From NCBI GenBank assembly GCA_030272585.1, contig BSYQ01000004.1, positions 62,001-126,000 on the forward strand: 64,000 nt of DNA. Reading direction: 5' to 3'. Under the pieces are notes generated by a model. That model was not told the origin of the DNA. It ran no database searches and saw only the letters and a program-made list of their open reading frames with translations. Made by a program: the position numbers and the translations under genes. Below, in pieces: positions 23,839 through 37,500 of this stretch. The stretch's first letter is position 1; every line of letters starts with the position of its first letter. Source of the stretch: Bryopsis sp. KO-2023. Taxonomy: Eukaryota; Chlorophyta; Ulvophyceae; Bryopsidales; Bryopsidaceae.

Positions 23839-26800
23839 ATGACTGCTTTCCAAAAGTTTCTGTTGCTCGCAATCTTATCACGATGCCTCCTCACCTCCTG
23901 CGCCCAGATCGTGCCCAAAATTATAGGTGGAAACCAGGCAGGGCGAGAAGAATTCCCTTTCATGGTGTCGTTGCGATATTCTGAATCGAGAAAAAAAGGC
24001 GAACATTTCTGTGGCGGGGCGCTTATTTCACGAAACGTCGTTTTGACGGCGGCGCACTGTGTGTGCGCTGGGGCCCTCAAAACGCCAGGGCGGAGGACTG
24101 CAGCGGATTGCATGAATTCTGTGTGAGCATTACTCCAACGATCTAATTCAGTCGGGGTGCGATGGGGGACAGGGTATAGGGAAGAAAAAGGGGTTGCATG
24201 AGGTCCCCCGGCCGCACACGATTGATATCTCAAGTCCAACCTGAAGAAGAACGATACGAGTGTTGCACGATCTGTTCTTGCCAAGGTTTGGTGTAATATT
24301 TTCCGAATGGGGGCCACGCAGATCTACTCAGTTGCGGTTTTACATGGAAAAATAAGACTTGGTGGGGTCATCGATCCGCCGTCACCGCGGGCTTATCCTG
24401 ACTTTGTACTAGAAGCGAGCTTACCGATCGCTGTTTTTTTGGTTGCTCGCAGGGATGCGGCGCGCGATCTTCCTCTTGTGAACATAGGGCGGTTCTATAG
24501 AACCGGAAAAAACGACCTATGGATCCCACCTTTCGAAGAACGCAGCACCAATCGAACGATCATACACCCGGATTATGTTAGAACGGAGAGCGACGAGCAG
24601 GTGAACGACATCGCCCTCCTAGTCCTGGACCAGGACTCGTTTTTCGACCCAGTCGAGCTTCGAAGCGATGAATGCTACCAAGAAGGAACTTGCGACAGCG
24701 CCGTCGTTGCCGGATGGGGCCGCACCGTTGAGGGAGGTCGTAAATCCCTTTCGGAGGCGCTCATGAAGGTCACTGTTCCTGTGTTTCCGCTGGAAGACTG
24801 CCGAAAATTGCTATTTGAAAACCAGATCACGGAAGCCATGGTGTGCGCTGGCGCTGAGGACAAGGACAGTTGCCAAATGGATTCGGGCGGGCCGCTTTTG
24901 ACGGGTGAACCAGGTTCACACAGGTGCCAGAATCGATCGATCCAAACTCATCTGTTGAATCAAATCAATCTATTGTTGTTCATCTGTTGGCATACTGCAT
25001 CGATCAAATTCACAATCACTAACTCCTTTGTCCCCAAGTACAGAGTACAGTGGACCTCCAATTTGTTACAATTATTGGTTGCTCCACCACAGCAGCATAC
25101 TTTGTTCACTACAATCAAAAACAGCAATTTGAAGTGTCCTATTTGCGGTGCAGTCTTTTGGGGGTCGTTTCGTTCGGGAGAGGCTGTGGCAGGGCTGATC
25201 AGCCTGGGGTCTATGCCTCCATCCCGTTTTTGAAAGGCTGGATCGATGGACAGCTGGAGGAAGTCAGCCCCCCGGTAATTCATGTTTTTCCAGATTTTAT
25301 GGTGATCTCTTGTTTTTTTTTTTATGTATGAAAAAAAACAAGAGATACATGGGATTGGGGCAAAACTGCAAACTTGCATTGAAGTGGTTTCATCGTTACT
25401 TTTCAGAAATGTGGATGGCATTTCATTTTTCAAGAGTCCAAATGAACATATCTTATTTGTTTTCTGCAACTGTGTCCACAACAAAACAATCATGAAGCAT
25501 GTCGTGAATGAAATTTGGCCCAAACTTGGGTAGACAAGTGTTTTTTAGAGTCATGGAGGTGTTTCATTAATTGACAGGGTGGAGTGGGCTGTGAGATTCC
25601 ACACAATGCGTTTGAAAAACATATTTTACGATTTTATTTTTATTTGTAAGAAGTTGAGTAGGTCGTTTCAATTTGTGCACTTGTGAAAGCAGATAGTGGG
25701 CCCTAGACCGGAACGTCCCTCGTTTATTCTGGTGCCCCCTCCTGAGCCGAAGCCTGCTCCTGAACCAGAACCAGAACCAGTAGTGGACCCACAAGGTAGA
25801 TCAGCTTCACTAAGTCCACCAGGTATGCCTTTGGAAGAGAGCTGAAAACACTTTTCCTCACATTGAAGTGGACAGATACTTACCAATTGTGTGCATTCCT
25901 TGCCCTTTGGGTTCATTCTTTCAATTTTTTCGTTGATTTTTTTCGTTGAATTTTTTCGTTATGGGTGTGTTGAATTTTTTCTGCCTGCAATGCGTCAGTG
26001 TGTTGAAAAAAAACTGGCGTCCATCTATTTTGCCAATGATTTTTTGTTTGCATCTGTGAGCAACAGTGGCGAGGTGTTTCATATTTCATGGCTTTTGGGT
26101 GCCGCCTGGCTGCAATGAATGGAGAAGGGAGGACCAGAAGCGAACTGTCGATGATAGTGAAGATGATCCGATTAAGGAGGACGAGGAAAGCAGCGGAGCA
26201 GAGCAAAAAGGTCCCTGCATGTTTCAAGAAAAATTCCCTTTGGCATCTTTACCACCCCGTGCAACAGGCCTGCAAACATCTGGACCCTTTTGTGATTCAA
26301 ATAGGAACCCCCCCCCCGCCCAAAAAAAATGAGAGAAAAAAAAATCCAACTTGGTGGTAAATGCAATTGTTATCAGTCGAAAGTGTGACTGAATTAAAAA
26401 AGGACACTGTTTACAAGGTTCATTTGTGTTTCATTCAGAGCCTGAAGTGATGGTACAACGAGGTCCTCAGGAAATTTCCAATGTTGGAAAGATCGATGCA
26501 GCCAAGAAGCCGCCAACACCTGCACAGCCAACTGCAGAGCCCCCTGCAGAACCAACTGCAGAGCCAAAGTCTACCCAGCCCAGTGAAGAGCCAGAATCTA
26601 CACAGCCTAGTGAAGAGCCCACTGAAGAGTCCACTGAAGAGCTGAAACCCAACGTTAATCCTGATGAAAAAGATAATACTTGGGATGATGAGGACGATTC
26701 TACTTCAAAGGGGACCAATTCAGGCAGTCGAAAAGATGAACTGGAGGCTCCCAAGGATGAGAATCCTGAGGATGGCCAAGGAGAAGAAACCACGACTGAT

Positions 26801-28510
26801 AAGAAAACGAGCTCAGAGCAAACCCTGGCGCCAGCTGTGTTTGGTGTGCAATAAGTAGTTTTGGTCAAATGCAGGCCAAACAATCAGATGCAATTTTCTC
26901 TAGATGAAAATGAAACAGCCACAGTGAAAAAAAGATACTGACTTTTTCGAAGGAGCTCATGTCAAATCAAACAATTATTTTCAGGCACGGTCCTGAGGTT
27001 TTTGTCCACACTCACGAAAGATATCGACCTTTTTATTTGTAGAGGAAGAGGTGGTTAGTCGGGGAAGACTTACAAGGCAATCCAGCACTGCTTGGGGCGG
27101 AGAGAGCTCGCGGGCAGTCGATGGAAATTTCGCCTCGGAATTTTCCAGAGGTAGCTGTACCCACACAGGGATTTCCGACAGTATCAATGGGCAGTTTTCT
27201 GACTATCCATGGTGGTCTGTCGACCTTGGGGCTACCAGACAAGTTACTCGGATCAGAATAACCAACAGGGCTGATTGCTGTGACTTCAGGTAGGGAGTGC
27301 AGTCGGTTGGGATTTGCCTTGTTTTTTCGGGGTGGGTGGCTGGATAGCCCCAGGAAAAAAAAATGGCGAAAATAATCAACTGACATGTGTGTGGGTTTGG
27401 CAGGCTTACTGGGTTCGAAATTCGGGTGGGGGATTTGAGGCCCGATGGAAATGGGGGCCAAAATGCTCTGTGTAGAGAAATGCTGAGCGTGCCTCGTGGG
27501 GTCACTTCTGAATTCGAATGTCGGGGGGAAGGCCGATATCTGTCTATTCGAATTCCATACAAATCGAAAATTCTCACTCTATGTGAAGTGGAGGTCATTG
27601 CCAAACGTAAGGATTCTCGGATATCCACAATTAATTAATTGGTGTTTTTTCATGTGGGAATTGAAACTGTTCTGTCCACTCCTACAAGCAAAAAATAAAA
27701 ATAAATAAATTAAAAACATTAACAAGAAAAAAGTTATTTTACTGCTTTTCTTTAAAAAAAAAAAAGAAGAATATTGTTAAGATAGTGTGCGAAAAGATGT
27801 GGGTGTTCTGTTGATGAAACAGGAAAACCAGTTATGAATGTGGATGAGTTTGTTCTGAGCCGAGGCCAGCCAACATTCCAATCATCCACCAAGTGGGGAG
27901 GTGTCAGCAGCCGTGCAGTTGATGGCAGTTGGAACACCGATTTTGATCTGAAAAACGCCCCCAGCTGCACCCACACTGGAGACAGCAATTCCCAGTACAC
28001 CGACAATCCTTGGTGGGCCGTGGATCTCGGCCTTCGAAGAAAAGTTGTCAGAGTTCGGATCACCAATCGATCGGACTGCTGCGCAGACCGATTATCCAAT
28101 TTTGAAGTTCGTGTTGGAAATGACAGACCGACTGGGGCTGGGGCCCAGAATTCGATCTGTGCTGGGGCTCAGAGCGTTCCTGGTGGGGCGACAATTGTGT
28201 TGGAATGCATGGGAGCTGGTCGTTATCTTTCAATCAGAATTCCGGGAAATGCGAAAATTCTCACCCTCTGTGAAGTGGAAGTAATTGGAACAGGTGAGCC
28301 AAATAATAGAGGTTTGATTAATTTCACGAGTTGAGTAACCACAAAATAAAAGTTCCATTAATTTCACTAATTAAGCAACAGCAATTCATCGAGTCTTTTT
28401 TCGAGCTATTTTTCCTAGGAAATTATTTATTATTAACCGACTCCGTTTGAAGAACCGTATTTGGATCGACTTTGAATTGCTCTTTTGATTTTTGTGCAGG
28501 AGCGCTGTGA
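23839..28510 (+). CDS. Secreted trypsin-like serine protease with two fucolectin-type (F5/8 C-like) domains
   Basis: Predicted secreted S1-family protease with C-terminal sugar-binding domains. Exon 1 starts at ATG 23839 with a hydrophobic signal peptide (FLLLAILSRCLLTSC), the activation-type site KIIGGNQAG and catalytic His in LTAAHC; its 3' end, near 24110-24130, is unresolved. Later exons: 24453-24923, 25154-25274, 25693-25795, 26439-26843, 27043-27289, 27404-27606, 27823-28293, 28500-28510, joining in phase to the stop. Catalytic Asp is in NDIALLVLD and Ser in DSCQMDSGGPLL. Asp189 (trypsin-like specificity) is present, but residue 193, normally Gly of the oxyanion hole, is Met. After GRGCGRADQPGVYASI comes a Pro/Glu/Thr-rich linker. 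Two lectin domains follow, each with RAVDG, CTHT, PWWSVDLG or PWWAVDLG, RITNR and GRYLSIRI. The second is uninterrupted; the first is split by an intron. Confidence 0.9.
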
Positions 28511-31500
28511 CTAATATACGATCACTAAAATTCTAAATATATCTCAAAAGCAACAGGTAAAATGCAGGGGGAGGGGGGAAACCTAGAAGTTGCCACATAG
28601 TAGTTCGTTGACATGGGAGGGAACAGTGATCAGCCAAAAAAAGAGTTCGATAAAAGAAAGAAAAATGATTTAGTGGAATGCCCATTTAAAGTAAGAACAT
28701 CTGTATTTCTTATCAATTGGGAGGGGAGGGGAGGGGAGCTTCATTCTAGCATTTCATGTGTTTTGAAAAAGGGATGCCCTCATTAACTAAAAACTAATAT
28801 ATCTATATATTTATATCTATATTTTTTTTTTGTACACACAGAATGAAAGGAATTAAAAATACCTCTTGGGATTCAGGAAACACTTTACCAAATCAAATGG
28901 GTTTTTTTGAAGTTCTTTGATAGGGGTCTTTTTGGAGAGAATCATAAAGGCAAAATTTTTTAAAAAACAACACATTTTTCTGTGTAGTGTGCTATTTGTT
29001 GAGCAAGGGGGGAGGGTGGTCATTGCAAAGAAAATTCGTTGTTGGCGTTTTTATTCTATTTCATTTGTGGGGCATCAATGATTAAATTGATGTGTGTCAG
29101 GATTTCCATATTTATATTTTCAGTTTGATGTTTCAAAGGAGGGTTTCAAAAAAAAGCAAAAAAAAAAACGTGAAGAAAAAGGAAAGCAATCGATTTCATC
29201 CTGCATGTATGGAAATCAAATCCTGCTGCAGAGAGAAATTAAAAAAAAAAAGGGGAACAAAAAAAATCATGACTGAGCACAAAGACTGTGTGCATGTTCT
29301 AGTGGATGGGTATTTTTTGAAAAATGCATGCATGCATCCGTTCATTGAGGTGTTCGTTTCTTGTTTTTTTTTCCACCAGATCTGAGATCTTTGTGATAAG
29401 ATCATTGGAATCAGACTTTTGCAATCGAAAAAAGAAATTTGTGAGGTCTTGGGATTTTCTAAGGTTGTGGGAGTCGGATTTCCACAGTTGAAATGATGGG
29501 GTAAGATGAAATTGGGTTTGGGGGATCGAGAGGGGTGATCAAATTTACTCATGGGGGAAAAAACGCACAGGTTTGCAATCAGATGGCGACGGAGAGTAGT
29601 CTTGCTTTTCAGACTGATTGTCCAAAGATCTAGCAAGAATTGTTCCAAAAGACATATAACAGACGACTAGCTTTTTCTCTTAGTATGGCCCCTGACACTG
29701 GAGATTGGAAAAGTTCCAGCCTTTAGAATCGATCAGGGGCCGAGGGGGCTGTAACATAAGATTCGAAAATGGGAGAAAAAAAGCATCAGGTTTTTATTTT
29801 TCTCTTTTTTCGTTTCTGTGAAGGACGGAAAATGACATTCAATGTGGTTTCCATGACTTTTTCTTGAATCTGCATTCTCGATGGACAAGTGTGGGGCTGG
29901 ATATTTATATATTTTATTCACATCTTTGAACCAACTCTTTTTTTCTTTTCTTTTTTTTTTAACCAAAAGAATCCCTCAAATTAATCCATCAATGCCATAG
30001 GGGCTGGAGGGTCTTGGGGGAAAAAAGGTATTTCTTATTGATGTTCTGTGGAGGAAGAGAGGTTTTCCAATGCATAGTAGCAAGCAGTCATTTGGTTTGT
30101 GGGAAAGCTGGCCAGAGGGTCGCTTGTAATGGTGTGTAGGGCAGGAGGGGTCCAGGTCTCGAGAGAATAAGTAGATGGTGGAAAAATGAGTTTCCTCGTG
30201 CTACCCATAATGGGATGACCAACAGAGATCCATCCTAAAAAGGGTGTGAAAATTCGTTTTGCATTTTCAGTAGCGGGGGGTTTTGTTTATCTTGTGTGGG
30301 TGAAGGGTGGAGGGGGAAAGGGTACATTTCGGGGGGTTCATTTTTTCCATTTGCGAGAGTTTACATATTTATTTATGATGCGATGGGTTAAAATTGTGTA
30401 AGCAAAGCAAAATCATGGATTCATGTCTTGTATTTTCGTGCACAGAGTGTGTGGTTTTAATATCATCCACGTCTGGAAATCTCCAAAAGAGAAAAATCCA
30501 AAAAGAAACCCAGGGTTTTTGTCACTGTGTGACTGTTTGAGACGCTATGCCTGACTTGAAGAGCTTGGATGAACATTGTATGTTATTCACCTTGCACATA
30601 TTTGACGATACAGTCAAAGACAAAAAGATTGTCTGTACAAGGTGAATAACTGACAATGTTCATCCTTGCTCCCACAGTACAATCTGGCAATCACCATACC
30701 GATATCGTGGGTCGGGGATGTATACTCGATGTGCAATCAACTGGTAGACATGGATGGTGGTTGTAAAGAAGTATGCTGGGCATTCAAGAGCTCCTGTATC
30801 GAATCCGTATCGAACAGATTAAGCAACGTATTTTTTGCCTGTGCTGCACAGATAGAATTGGGTTGCGTCTGGTCGCGTTGGAGTAGAGAAAAAAACGATG
30901 GATGTTGCGCTAGGATGCTAAGGAGCACCGACTGCGGGGTTCTTTTTATTTGAGCGGGAGTTCCACCTATGCTTGTCAGGGGTTTTCTACGGTGATGGTG
31001 CGGACACCCTGAAAACATGTGCGAGTAGCAAAGCTGAGTGAGGAAAATGAAGTTCCACGTGCGCGCACATGGAGGTGTAGTTGTTATGAGCAAAACATTA
31101 CATCAGTCTTTGCTTTACACAAAGTATCCGGAGGTGCAATGCTGAATTAATGGATCAGGACAAGCAACAAGAAGTCACTATCAACGTGTGAGCGAAAACA
31201 ATTCTTCCTGCTGGAAACCATCTTTCAATTCATGGAAAACAGAATAAAAAGCCCAACCCATATTGACAAGGAGATTGTTAAAAAACGCAGCCGAAAAAAA
31301 TACATGCCTCGCCAATTCATTTCCCAACAATTCTTCCAGGAACAGAAAAAAATATACACAAACCACTTGGCTACACCGCTGAGCTACTCATTATCTACAA
31401 TTTTCTTAAAAACCGTATTCAATTCTGGATGATTCCCCCACGAGCTCTCTCACAAGTACAAAAAACACACTCCCCTTCAGAATCATGACACATTCACAAT

Positions 31501-31536
31501 ACAACCGCTAAGCCAACCCACAGAAGGGATAATGCC
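28511..31536. other. Gene-poor AT-rich interval
   Basis: About 3 kb between the protease-lectin gene and the 3' end of the P-loop gene. It holds many A- and T-homopolymers, a short gggag tract near 28723-28738 and the hairpin at 30567-30665. A plus-strand frame at 30666-30953 is Cys-rich but has no start context, splice signals or known similarity. No rRNA, tRNA or transposon coding sequence was recognised. Confidence 0.4.
30567..30665. repeat. Inverted repeat, possible hairpin or MITE relic
   Basis: Left arm 30567-30594 begins ggatgaacattgtatgtta. Right arm 30638-30665 is its reverse complement in about 26 of 28 positions, separated by a 43-nt loop. One more short pairing (agc/gct) extends the stem outward past a bulge. 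Nothing else around it looks genic. It could be a small-RNA precursor-like foldback or the remains of a miniature inverted-repeat element. No target-site duplication is obvious. Confidence 0.55.
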
Positions 31537-34500
31537 TTATTGTTGGGTTCCCTTTTTGTGGGCTTCCTGCAATGTTGCTCTGATATTCGACCCAGCGCCC
31601 AGATTGTTCAAAGCCCTTGTGAAGGTTCTCGATGGGGGACCTCTGTTTGATTTCTTGAACAGGGTGGCCCGGCTATTAGCATTATCATTAGTGTCCTTGA
31701 GCGTGAGAAACTCGTTCCACATGGGTGGGTTGACCAGCATCTCCCCTCGAGTCACATTGCTCGAGTGGGCAATTATCTAAACAAAACACCGAAGGGGCAA
31801 AAACACAGAACTCACGTGAAAAGATTATCAAGGAATTTGCAAGACGCCACGATATGTTGAGCAAAGGCCTGGGGCATACATCCGTGCCATGAGCTGTCAA
31901 TGAATGCTTTGCATTTCTCTTTCATACTTAAAAACAGTATGTATCTTCAAGGAAAAGAGTTCTATTTTACCTCTTCGGCACAACAAATCGCATCCTTACC
32001 TTTGGGGCAATGGTTTCTGTGTGGGTGAATGTGGTCAAGCAAGTCCCGGTGTGATAAAGGGTTGCACTGTCCACCAGTTTTGCAATTTTCTCAAAGTTTT
32101 CACTGAACAACCTGGAAGAAAAGAAGGGAATGCAATTTGTTATTTGTGCTGATACAGTGGAGCAGTGGGGAAATGCGTAAAACACACCTGCCCTGAATCA
32201 ATCCATAAAATCTACAGCATTTTTGCTCAACGTGAACTTTTTTTTTGGACAACCTGAAAATGAGTTTAATCGGATAAGTCAGACCAACCCCCCCCCCCTC
32301 TGGGAATTTGCTTCCATATATTCTGCTGCCATAGGGTACAGAACATCTGGAAGCAAATTTGGATACCTGTGGGAGCGGAGTTGACTGCTGATAGGGACCC
32401 CTCTGCCTGTTCTCAGTTTCCGCCAAATTCCCCGACCAACGGCAAGACCTACGCACGCATAATCCCAATTCAGCAAAGAATCAACATAACGTTTTCTATT
32501 GCTTCCTTTTTTCTTGGAGAATGAGTGTGGAGGGGAAAAACAAGAATATCGTGAACTCAGCTCAAGCAAATAAACTTCCATGGAAAAAAAGAATGTAATA
32601 TCAAGTTGAAAGGCATCAGTGGCCCCACTACTATGAAAGAATAGACATGGTTTGCGTATATCCAAAACTTTCTCAGCATTGTTGATACGATATTATACCA
32701 GGATCACAGGTGACTCCGACGATTTCAATTCTGTATGGAAGCTTCTCTTTCAACTTTTCTTCATCGTATTCAACGTCAGGTTTCCAATACTCTTCTCGGA
32801 TTTCGCCACTTTCCGTCTTGTGGTACCCAGGCCCCCTAATTCAAAAACACATTCAATTTCTCCAGTCTGACATTTGCAGCTGTACTGATACTGGGGCATC
32901 CAGTAAAAATCACGATTGCTGCACTCCTGAAATGGTGAGACTTGACCACTTTTACTCAAGGGGGGTATGCACTGCTGGAGCATCATTCTAAACTTGAATA
33001 AATCTTCATATTGTTAAGGAATTCACTTTTCTTTTCCTCCAGACAGTCTTTTTTCCTGTTTTTCGTGTACCTGACGTAGCGATGCTTGTGGTCTCTGACC
33101 ATAGCAATTGTTTGCTCCACAAAGGGCAACCAAGTCATCGTCCCATCAAACACTATATCCTGAAATAAGATGAAAAGGCAAAAGCTGTTTCAACATCAAA
33201 ATCAAACCATCGATCAAAACGCAACAGGTCCCTCCCTCCCCCTGACAAAGAACAGTTTTCTACTTTGCCATAGGCACATGGTATTGAAAAAAAAACTCTT
33301 AAAAATGCTGCAACAGCTTGGAAAAATAAACGGGAAAAGCCATGGAGGAGAAATCAGGCACAAATCCCTCGAAAGCAACAAAAGAATATGTAGAAAAAAA
33401 CATTATCATAAAATTTCAATTGGATGATTCACATATGAATAACCAGATATGCATGATACAAAAATAGAAAGTGAGAGTAAATACCAGTTGATCATTGACG
33501 GCTGCAACCAGCATGCTTTCGGCGGCTGCCGTGGAATATTCATGAACTAGGGCACTCACGCTGGGGTCATTCCCCAATCGACCACTCAGCACTTGAAACA
33601 CAATATCCTGATTCTTTATAGCATCCGCCTCCACAATCACTGCCTCCTTACAAACCTGCCATTGTTTTCATGCATAGCACATAACATTTTTAATATTGGA
33701 CCCGTAGCATGATTCATTCGATTTTCTTTTTCCTTCCGGACAAAAAAAACAATAAAGAATAGTGCAGCGGTTTTCTTGTTCAATTTCCAAAATTTGCTAG
33801 CATATGTATATCAATAAAAACGTTACTGTTTTCAGCGATTTTTTTGCTGCAATGTTTGACAGAAGGCATTATCAAAAGAAGCCATTATGATGATCAAACT
33901 GTTCAGAAATTGAAAGCACCCCAGAATCCATATCTTACGCAACTGTTTGTTTCAGGTTTGCATTCATTCTATTCATTCTTTTATAGATTAGATTCATGGC
34001 AAGGCACCATTGAACCAAAATTCAATATTTTACTTTGGAAGAAACTGCTGATGCTGAGGAAATTATGGAGGTGCAGGGCAAAAAAACTTGCTGGAGGGAA
34101 ATCACCTTGCTCCAAAAGTCGTCCGATCCAATGATTTCTCTAACAGTAGATTTTCCAGCAGCCATTCCTCCCCCTAACAGCAACAGGATTGGATTTCGAC
34201 GCTTACCCCTGACATTACAATATCAAAGAGTTGACAATAATATCGACAAAAATATCTCAGCACGACCCATTTGCACAGCGCTTAGGCTGTGCTGTTTCTT
34301 TTCAACAAAAAACAAACTTGCCCTAACTACAAAAGTGTCAAAACTGTGTGACCATCAGCAGCAACACCACAATGAGGTAAGAACATCGACTCCTCCCCCA
34401 AAAAAACAAGAAAAAAACAAAAGCATAGGCTAAAGTTAAATAAATGGATCTTTTTATGGTCCATGTAGCATGATGCATGCAACTAATTGTGTATTTTTTC

Positions 34501-37500
34501 TTTCCAGTTGCACTGAAGTAGGGCAGAATTTAAAACATAGCAAATTTGTGGCAAGACTGTACCCATTTTGATTGAGGTCTGCGATTGCCGTGTTGCTGCT
34601 TTGCCGATTCAGCTCTTGAGCAATTTGTGCAAAAGTTGCAAAGTGACGCTGGGTTCCCAAAGTTTTCATCGCAACCTTACACATAACAAGAGTGCAGTAT
34701 TGATGATTAAGCATGAACAAGTGAAATGAACGAGACTCACCCAACAGAAGGCATCCTTTTGCCATTTCAGGAAATTTTGGAAACAAAGAATTCAGCTTGA
34801 TTAAACATTTCGTGGGATGCCGATGGTTTTCATCCCTTCAACCAGTCTGTGAAAGCAAATTCATGTTTCGAAATTTGCTCTGCTTTGCTTTTACAGAAAA
34901 GAGGGAAAGGACCCAACAGCCCACACGCCAAAACTCATATGCCCTGTTGCTAATAATTATTTCTGCATGATTTTTTTTCTTTTCCAAGAGGAAATGTTTT
35001 TCAAGAAAGGGAGAGGAGAAGATGTTGGGGAACTAAAACCTTTACAGATCTAAAACTACAGAAAAAGATCTTGATCGAAATCCGATCTATGTGCAGAACA
35101 ATAGGCTATGTCAGACATACATACTTGTTTGATTGCAACTCTGTAGGCTCTTTTCCAGTTTCTTCTCGCTCTACTCTCTGTCGGTGGCCGATCAGCAACA
35201 CCGAAGCCATTCCTAAAAATAAGAATTGATGATATTCAAACAAGCTGGTCATATTCTATCATAACCAACCTCCGAAAAATGAAGGTGTTTTTTTTTTCTT
35301 TCTGTGGAACTCCGTCCAGTGAGCTTGCAAATTTTAAGGGATCAATATGAACCATCCCTTATTCTCTCATTCTCTGAAAAATCAAATGGGCCCAGCCTGT
35401 CAAATTCCACATAGTTCTCAAGTCTGACTGCAGAAATGAACCCACATGTTTTCCAATCTTTGTGGATTGGCAAAAATACAAGGTCAAGATAAATATGGCT
35501 CTGCACATATGTCCTACCCTCTGTTCTTGTTAGGATTCCAAACACACACCATTCCCTCTTCTTTGAGATCAGCTTCGTTGGCAGTCAAAACCTACAGGGA
35601 AAACCAAAACTGCAACGTATGTAAGAAAAGGATTGCTTCTGGACCGGAAACTGAAATCACAGTTCGGGAGAAGGAGCTTATCCTAGTTCTGTTTCTATTG
35701 ATAGATTTCAGGGGCATAAAATAGCGCCACCCTAATTTGTTTGTTCACGATTTTCATGCTGGTTGATCTTTCATGCACTGCATGATCTCACTGCTGACTG
35801 GAAAAGAATGAAAGCTCGAAAAGAACAAACCTTGTCGACTTTGTCCCAACCGTGGCCAAAGTATTCAACCAAAAGGGCTTCCAGTAGGGTGAGCAAATCC
35901 ATCACTAGGTTCATCGACCATGACATGGGAGCTGCTGCAGAGTGTGAGCTTTGAAAGACCTGCACGCACATTCCATGCAAATTTAGGTGCCAATCAACAA
36001 TAAAAAATGCAAGCATTTGCGCATGCATCCATGCTCTCCCCTGCGTTATAGCTGCCCCACCACTTTATACGGCATCCAAATCAGCCAGGACGAAACACAC
36101 AGAATTTTGAAAGAAAACTGCTATCTATGTGGACTTCCTCCGTTTTTTGGAGCCTTTTTGGTGAAGAAAAAAAATTCGGGAAGATGCTTGAGGTATGCTG
36201 ATTTGAAAGAATGAGTTGTGACGGTTTCAGCAATTGATGGAGCCATAAATTCTTTGTGTGTTGTATTGTTGTTATTCTCTTTTCCTCTTTTCAAAGTCAA
36301 GATTATGTGACAGTCATCAGTGCGTTGTACATTGAAACGGGCTTACGTGCTTCAATGTGTTCTTTTTTGCTCTCAAAATACACCTTCTCTTTGGCTTCCC
36401 ATTCACTTCCTTTGTGGCTGTTTCAGCAGATATAGCCCACGAATTGTTCACCTTGTAATGCTACAACTCAAGAAGGAGAAGGGGGAAAAGAAAAAACTTC
36501 TCATAACTCCCAAGCCATTCCCATCCAGCTCGAAAAAACATTGATTTCAATAAGTTGCAATTCAGAATCAGTGGCTGTTCACATTGTGCATGAGGATTTG
36601 TTGGGGTTGTTGGTGGGATACTCTTCCATGTGCAAAAATATGAACAAAATGGATGCATCTGTTTGTTGTGCTTCAAATGGTTTTTGAGCTTGTATTAAGT
36701 CGGACTGTTTTTTTATTTATTTTTGTTCAATTCTGGGAGGAAACGTTCTGAGAGTCACCTTGTACTCTTGAATTTTCTGGGAAAGTAGTGCATCCAGTCC
36801 AAAAGCCGCCACACAGTCCGTTATTCCCTGGACATCCGCCCTTAGATACAAGCAACTCAGAGTTCGGACAGCTTCAAAAACTTGGGAATCCCCTTTATTC
36901 TAGAACACCAACAACAAAACAAAGGATGAGAACATGAGAAATCGAATTCCCCCTCCTGAAAAAATAAGGTGGAAAAAACAAAACAAAACAGGCCTCTTCT
37001 ATAACAGGCCAATGTGGAAAGTGCTTCATTTGCTTCTAAATATTGGATTTTCACATTATGAATTCCACAGAAAAGGAAAAAAAAATACATTGGATAACCG
37101 TCTGAACATTCGGTCCCTAGAGAGGTGGTGGAAATCTTTTTCCCACTTTTTTCTTTTTAAACAATTAGTCGTGGCTTGGTTTCTACAGCTTACTGAGGGC
37201 ACTGTGTTGAGAAGGCGGCAAGCGGCATATATTCCAAATGGAAGAATTTCTCCATTGTGTTCAACCTGGGCAATTTCCAATACATCTCAGAAAATTTATA
37301 CCACATTTTGCAGTCCTTAGTTTAGGCAAAATGGAACAAGAAAACAAGCCAGAGGGAAACCAAAAACATTCTTGACATAGTGGGAAATTGACCCCCAAAC
37401 AATTTTTAACATAAAAAAAACTATGAGCTTGTTCAGCACTGTGTGACAGGATTCTTTTCCATGCATGCATGCCAGTCTGACCTGAACCGTCGGTGATGTA

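Noticed and set aside
23820-24317. 165-codon minus-strand frame opposite the protease start
   Set aside because: Antisense to a clear signal peptide and catalytic His exon; no independent support.
30666-30953. Cys-rich plus-strand frame resembling a small secreted protein
   Set aside because: It does not begin with ATG, overlaps the foldback arm, lacks a signal peptide and has no splice support.
28511-31536. Search for retroelement or virus-like coding sequence in the gene-poor interval
   Set aside because: No reverse transcriptase, integrase, capsid or long terminal repeat signature was found on either strand.
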